Positions 23,090-25,362 of a stretch of 25,362 nucleotides of DNA are shown here, piece after piece. Source of the stretch: Spongospora subterranea (Eukaryota > Endomyxa > Phytomyxea > Plasmodiophorida > Plasmodiophoridae); contig OUQQ01000261.1 in NCBI GenBank assembly GCA_900404475.1, positions 1-25,362 of the forward strand, written 5' to 3'. Below the pieces are notes generated by a model, which was not told the origin of the DNA, made no database searches, and saw only the letters and a program-made list of their open reading frames with translations. Every line of letters begins with the position of its first letter. Within the stretch, counting starts at the first letter, position 1. Position numbers and translations under genes: made by a program.

Positions 23090-24277
23090 CTATACATTTT
23101 GGATTCCAGATAGGACCTTTTGAAGTAATTTGTTGCGTTCGCGTTCAGGAATGAACGACGCATTAACAGCGTTCACCAAACAATTAGCGACATCATTCAG
23201 ATTCATTCCGATCTCATTTAATGCAAGTTGAAGCTCAAGATTCAGATTCGTTGAACAAATATGTGGATCATCAGTGTTGAGTGAAAATGAGACCGAATGA
23301 CGATTGAACGTTATTACTGGATGATCCTTGAGACTGCCAACAAAAGCACGAGTGCATAATGACGAGGTGAGACAGCATTCCATGTGCAATTTACTGTTTT
23401 TCACAAAGTTGAATAGTTCGACGTCGTTCACACAGTGATATCCATGACCAATTCTTTCAGCGTGAAGGTTTTTAGCAACAAGCATGATTTCCTATATTTA
23501 CTTGATTCGACATTGATGATAGCCTCATGCAGCATACGCACCTGTCCTGATATTTCACCCGCATGTGCAGTTATATGGATATTCAACGACTTCGCCCTAG
23601 CAAACTCGACGGCGTGAGGCAGTGAAGAATGTCTAAATTATGCCCATGTTAGTTGAGGTTGACACGCTATATTCGATCATGAGACCTTTCATCACCAGCA
23701 AGATCAATGCCAACAACACCATGTTCGCGATACATATGAGCAAGATCGACTACTTCCTTTGTCCATGCAGGAAAATGTCTTAATGCACAAAGGATCGTGC
23801 TGACTTGTATTCCAAACTTGTCAGAACCTTCTCGCAACGCATCAGTTATGGTGCTCACGACGGTTTCAGGAGTGAACTCGAGGTCAGAAAAGAGATGAGG
23901 TGAATATCTTATCTCGGCATATCTATCATTAAACCTATCAAACTCAACGGTGCAAAACAAAACCATGAAAAATACATAATGTTATGTGTGGCAAAGTCTT
24001 CACAAGCGTCAAGTGCCATTTGACGAAGGGCAGTTTTATCGCCCTTCAGATACGGGGTTAAGAACTGAAATGGTTTTAGAAACTCGGTTAACGATCCACA
24101 CGACACGTCAACAGCGGTGTATTTTCTCAAGTCAGCGGGACAATTAACGTCTTCGGGAAGCGGTATGCCTCTACGAATCGCAGTATCAAAGATTAAGGAA
24201 TCCCTGACCGTCCCATCCAGATGACAATGCAGTTCCACTTTTGGCAGCCGGCTCAGCATTGCCAAGTCGTTATCCAT
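23090..24277 (-). CDS. ADA: Adenosine deaminase, 4 exons
   Basis: Hydrolytic deamination of adenosine and deoxyadenosine to inosine forms, a purine salvage step in the cytosol. Exons in coding order: 24277-23976, 23922-23686, 23632-23542, 23491-23090, with introns of 53, 53 and 50 nt. Joined length is 344 codons (343 residues; human ADA is 363). Zinc ligands and catalytic residues are all visible: HCHLDG (His17, His19), HAGEIS (His203, catalytic Glu206), ERIGHGYH (His226) and SLNTDDP (Asp284, Asp285). The substrate-loop motif GIDLAGDE ends exon 2, and AEIRYSPHL follows intron 1. Intron 3 is placed at 23541-23492 rather than as a 20-nt intron at 23511-23492, because this gives human-like spacing between HAGE and HGYH and a typical intron length. 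The protein lacks a signal peptide, unlike the secreted ADGF/ADA2 group. Confidence 0.95.
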
Positions 24278-24504
24278 TCCAAATCCGAGTCAAGAAGCAG
24301 GTATTGAATGTGATAATTACTCTTGACTTGGCCAGATTCGACCCAGGATATTAATGACCATTTAGGAATGTGATGTTTAACAGCTTGGCCACTTCTCACG
24401 TTTCAGCACCTGATTGTGACGGGTCAAGAGACTCTGATTTTCTGTGCCCATTACGTCTCCTCTTGTTTGAGATTCCGGGAGGATCGAATGGTGATCACTT
24501 CTGA
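24278..24504. promoter_or_regulatory. Upstream region of adenosine deaminase
   Basis: About 227 bp between the ADA start and the stop of the next minus-strand open frame. It should contain the ADA promoter. One minus-strand frame here (FDPPGISNKRRRNGHRKSES) looks like a basic protein tail and could be a further exon of the upstream small gene, but no acceptable splice junction joins it. Confidence 0.3.
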
Positions 24505-24789
24505 TCACTTTGCACTTTTGATGGAGGCCACGCGGTTGAGTAGCCCGGTAGATATCATATTGTAGACAAGGAGAGTCTGTAGAGAAAGGGAGTCGTCTTC
24601 AAGGTTGAAACCTGAGGTAAACTGACCCGGTACATTCGTTTGTAAACTATACGCAGACAGCTGAAGCACTTCCAGATAAGGGTAGTTAGTCCAGTGGAAA
24701 GTCGTGGTATGGTCCCTATTCACAGACTCATCGAGTCAAATTACCACACACCTGCTGAAACTTGAGCTCTGAGTTTCGTACAGATGCAT
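24505..24789 (-). CDS. Tentative small hypothetical protein, 2 exons, 82 residues
   Basis: Family not recognised. Exon 1 (24789-24752) reads MHLYETQSSSFSR; exon 2 (24715-24505) continues DHTTTFHWTNYPYLEVL and ends at NRVASIKSAK. The 36-nt intron is GT...AG and keeps the frame, but is shorter than every other intron in the window. The end of exon 2 may not be the true C-terminus, since a basic open frame follows. The product has amphipathic leucine-rich helices and no membrane segment. Confidence 0.35.
24707..24724 (+). repeat. 18-nt inverted repeat, left arm
   Basis: Reverse complement matches 25022-25039 in 17 of 18 positions (core ATAGGGACCATAC on the minus strand). It overlaps the splice acceptor of the tentative small gene. 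Confidence 0.6.
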
Positions 24790-25281
24790 TCTTTCTTTTG
24801 TAAAGTTGCAAAATATATACGTTTTTATACCTGTGTTGCACTACTATGTATTCGTGATATATGAACGCTTGATACAATAATATTTATTAAAAAAAAAGGC
24901 CTCACAGCTTGTTAATCTTCATAGCCGGGATGAGCCCGTTGTAATTGTCTGCTGCCACAGACAGTTGCCCATTTCGACGACCGCGGTTGCTCCCGGAACA
25001 GTGCCGGATCGTAAGGTAAGTTGTGGATAGGGACCATACAGTACCGGACAGCTTAACCTGACACACTTTGTATGGGACCCACGGGAATTTGTTTCAGAGG
25101 AACGATTATGTGGTTTTTGTTTCAACACTCGCTGTTATTGGTTAGATCTCGGCGAGATCAACATTCTGACAGAGTTAGATTTTTTATAAGTCAAATATTG
25201 ACTGTGAAATAGAATTTCCCGTTTGTATGGTGGGCAAGGAAATTGAATTTTGTATGGGCGAAAACGAAACACCTCAATTTT
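24790..25281. other. Intergenic, no convincing gene
   Basis: Contains a run of nine A at 24890-24898 and a plus-strand GTAAGGTAAGT that resembles a splice donor near 25012. The minus-strand open frame at 24919-25128 (69 codons) shows no known motif. No gene is supported, although an exon of a gene lying beyond the right edge cannot be excluded. Confidence 0.35.
25022..25039 (+). repeat. 18-nt inverted repeat, right arm
   Basis: Partner of 24707-24724, about 300 bp away. It directly follows the donor-like GTAAGGTAAGT near 25012. Confidence 0.6.
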
Positions 25282-25353
25282 TGCGTACGCATATTAGGTT
25301 TTTTTGCGCGCGCACATTGTTACTGCGCACGCAGTTTTGTTAGTGCGTACACA
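25282..25353. promoter_or_regulatory. Array of four TGCG-NN-CGCA type palindromes
   Basis: TGCGTACGCA (25282-25291), TGCGCGCGCA (25305-25314), TGCGCACGCA (25324-25333) and TGCGTACACA (25344-25353). The first two are perfect 10-bp palindromes; the third and fourth each break the symmetry at one pair. Start-to-start spacing is 23, 19 and 20 nt, close to two helical turns, set in T-rich sequence. Possible factor-binding cluster upstream of a gene beyond the edge; this role is inferred. Confidence 0.6.
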
Positions 25354-25362
25354 AAACTAGAC

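Noticed and set aside
23492..23501. A 10-nt GT...AG intron in adenosine deaminase
   Set aside because: It does not restore the frame into the HGYH exon; the 50-nt intron with the same acceptor does.
1..25362. Transfer RNA, ribosomal RNA or CRISPR-like arrays
   Set aside because: GTTCGA-like boxes occur but none sits in a cloverleaf I could fold by eye; the only tandem array lacks spacers.
1..25362. Transposable elements with terminal repeats or reverse transcriptase or transposase motifs
   Set aside because: No polymerase, integrase or transposase signature was found, and the few short repeats do not bound a coding unit.

Overview
The window is nuclear DNA of a small-genome, ciliated or flagellated eukaryote. 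Genes are split by short spliceosomal introns (about 36 to 91 nt, most 45 to 61). Only GT and AG are constant at the splice sites, and all three standard stop codons are used. A complete intraflagellar-transport dynein heavy chain means a cilium or flagellum is built at some life stage. The sequence does not place the organism further: a zoosporic fungus, another early opisthokont or a stramenopile would all fit. No bacterial, plasmid or viral genes were seen.

Layout. 1-328: leader of the first gene. 329-13678 (+): cytoplasmic dynein-2 heavy chain (DYNC2H1/DHC1b), 12 exons, 4237 residues. 13774-14739 (-): SGNH/GDSL esterase of the IAH1 type, 5 exons, convergent with dynein at only 95 bp. 15003-16669 (+): three small, weakly supported, unrecognised genes; the third appears to carry a C/T-rich minisatellite inside an enlarged intron. 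16953-17755 (+): possibly N-myristoylated EF-hand protein, 4 exons. 18254-21823 (+): TopBP1/Rad4-like multi-BRCT checkpoint scaffold, 3 exons. 21878-22274 (-): decayed C-terminal remnant of an FAD-dependent soluble fumarate reductase. 22275-23089: nothing recognised. 23090-24277 (-): adenosine deaminase, 4 exons, all metal ligands present. 24505-24789 (-): short tentative two-exon gene. 24790-25362: no convincing gene, but an array of TGCG-type palindromes at the right edge.

The genes do not form a pathway. They look like an ordinary dense eukaryotic neighbourhood: cilium transport, ester hydrolysis, calcium sensing, DNA-damage checkpoint and purine salvage. I found no clear new biological system. 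The main gains are the splice-resolved gene models, two of which (the esterase and the EF-hand protein) are broken into fragments when open reading frames are read without splicing. The other points are the fumarate reductase relic, the repeat-inflated intron and the palindrome array. All exon borders are inferred from frame, GT/AG signals and remembered family sequence; no transcript or database was consulted.
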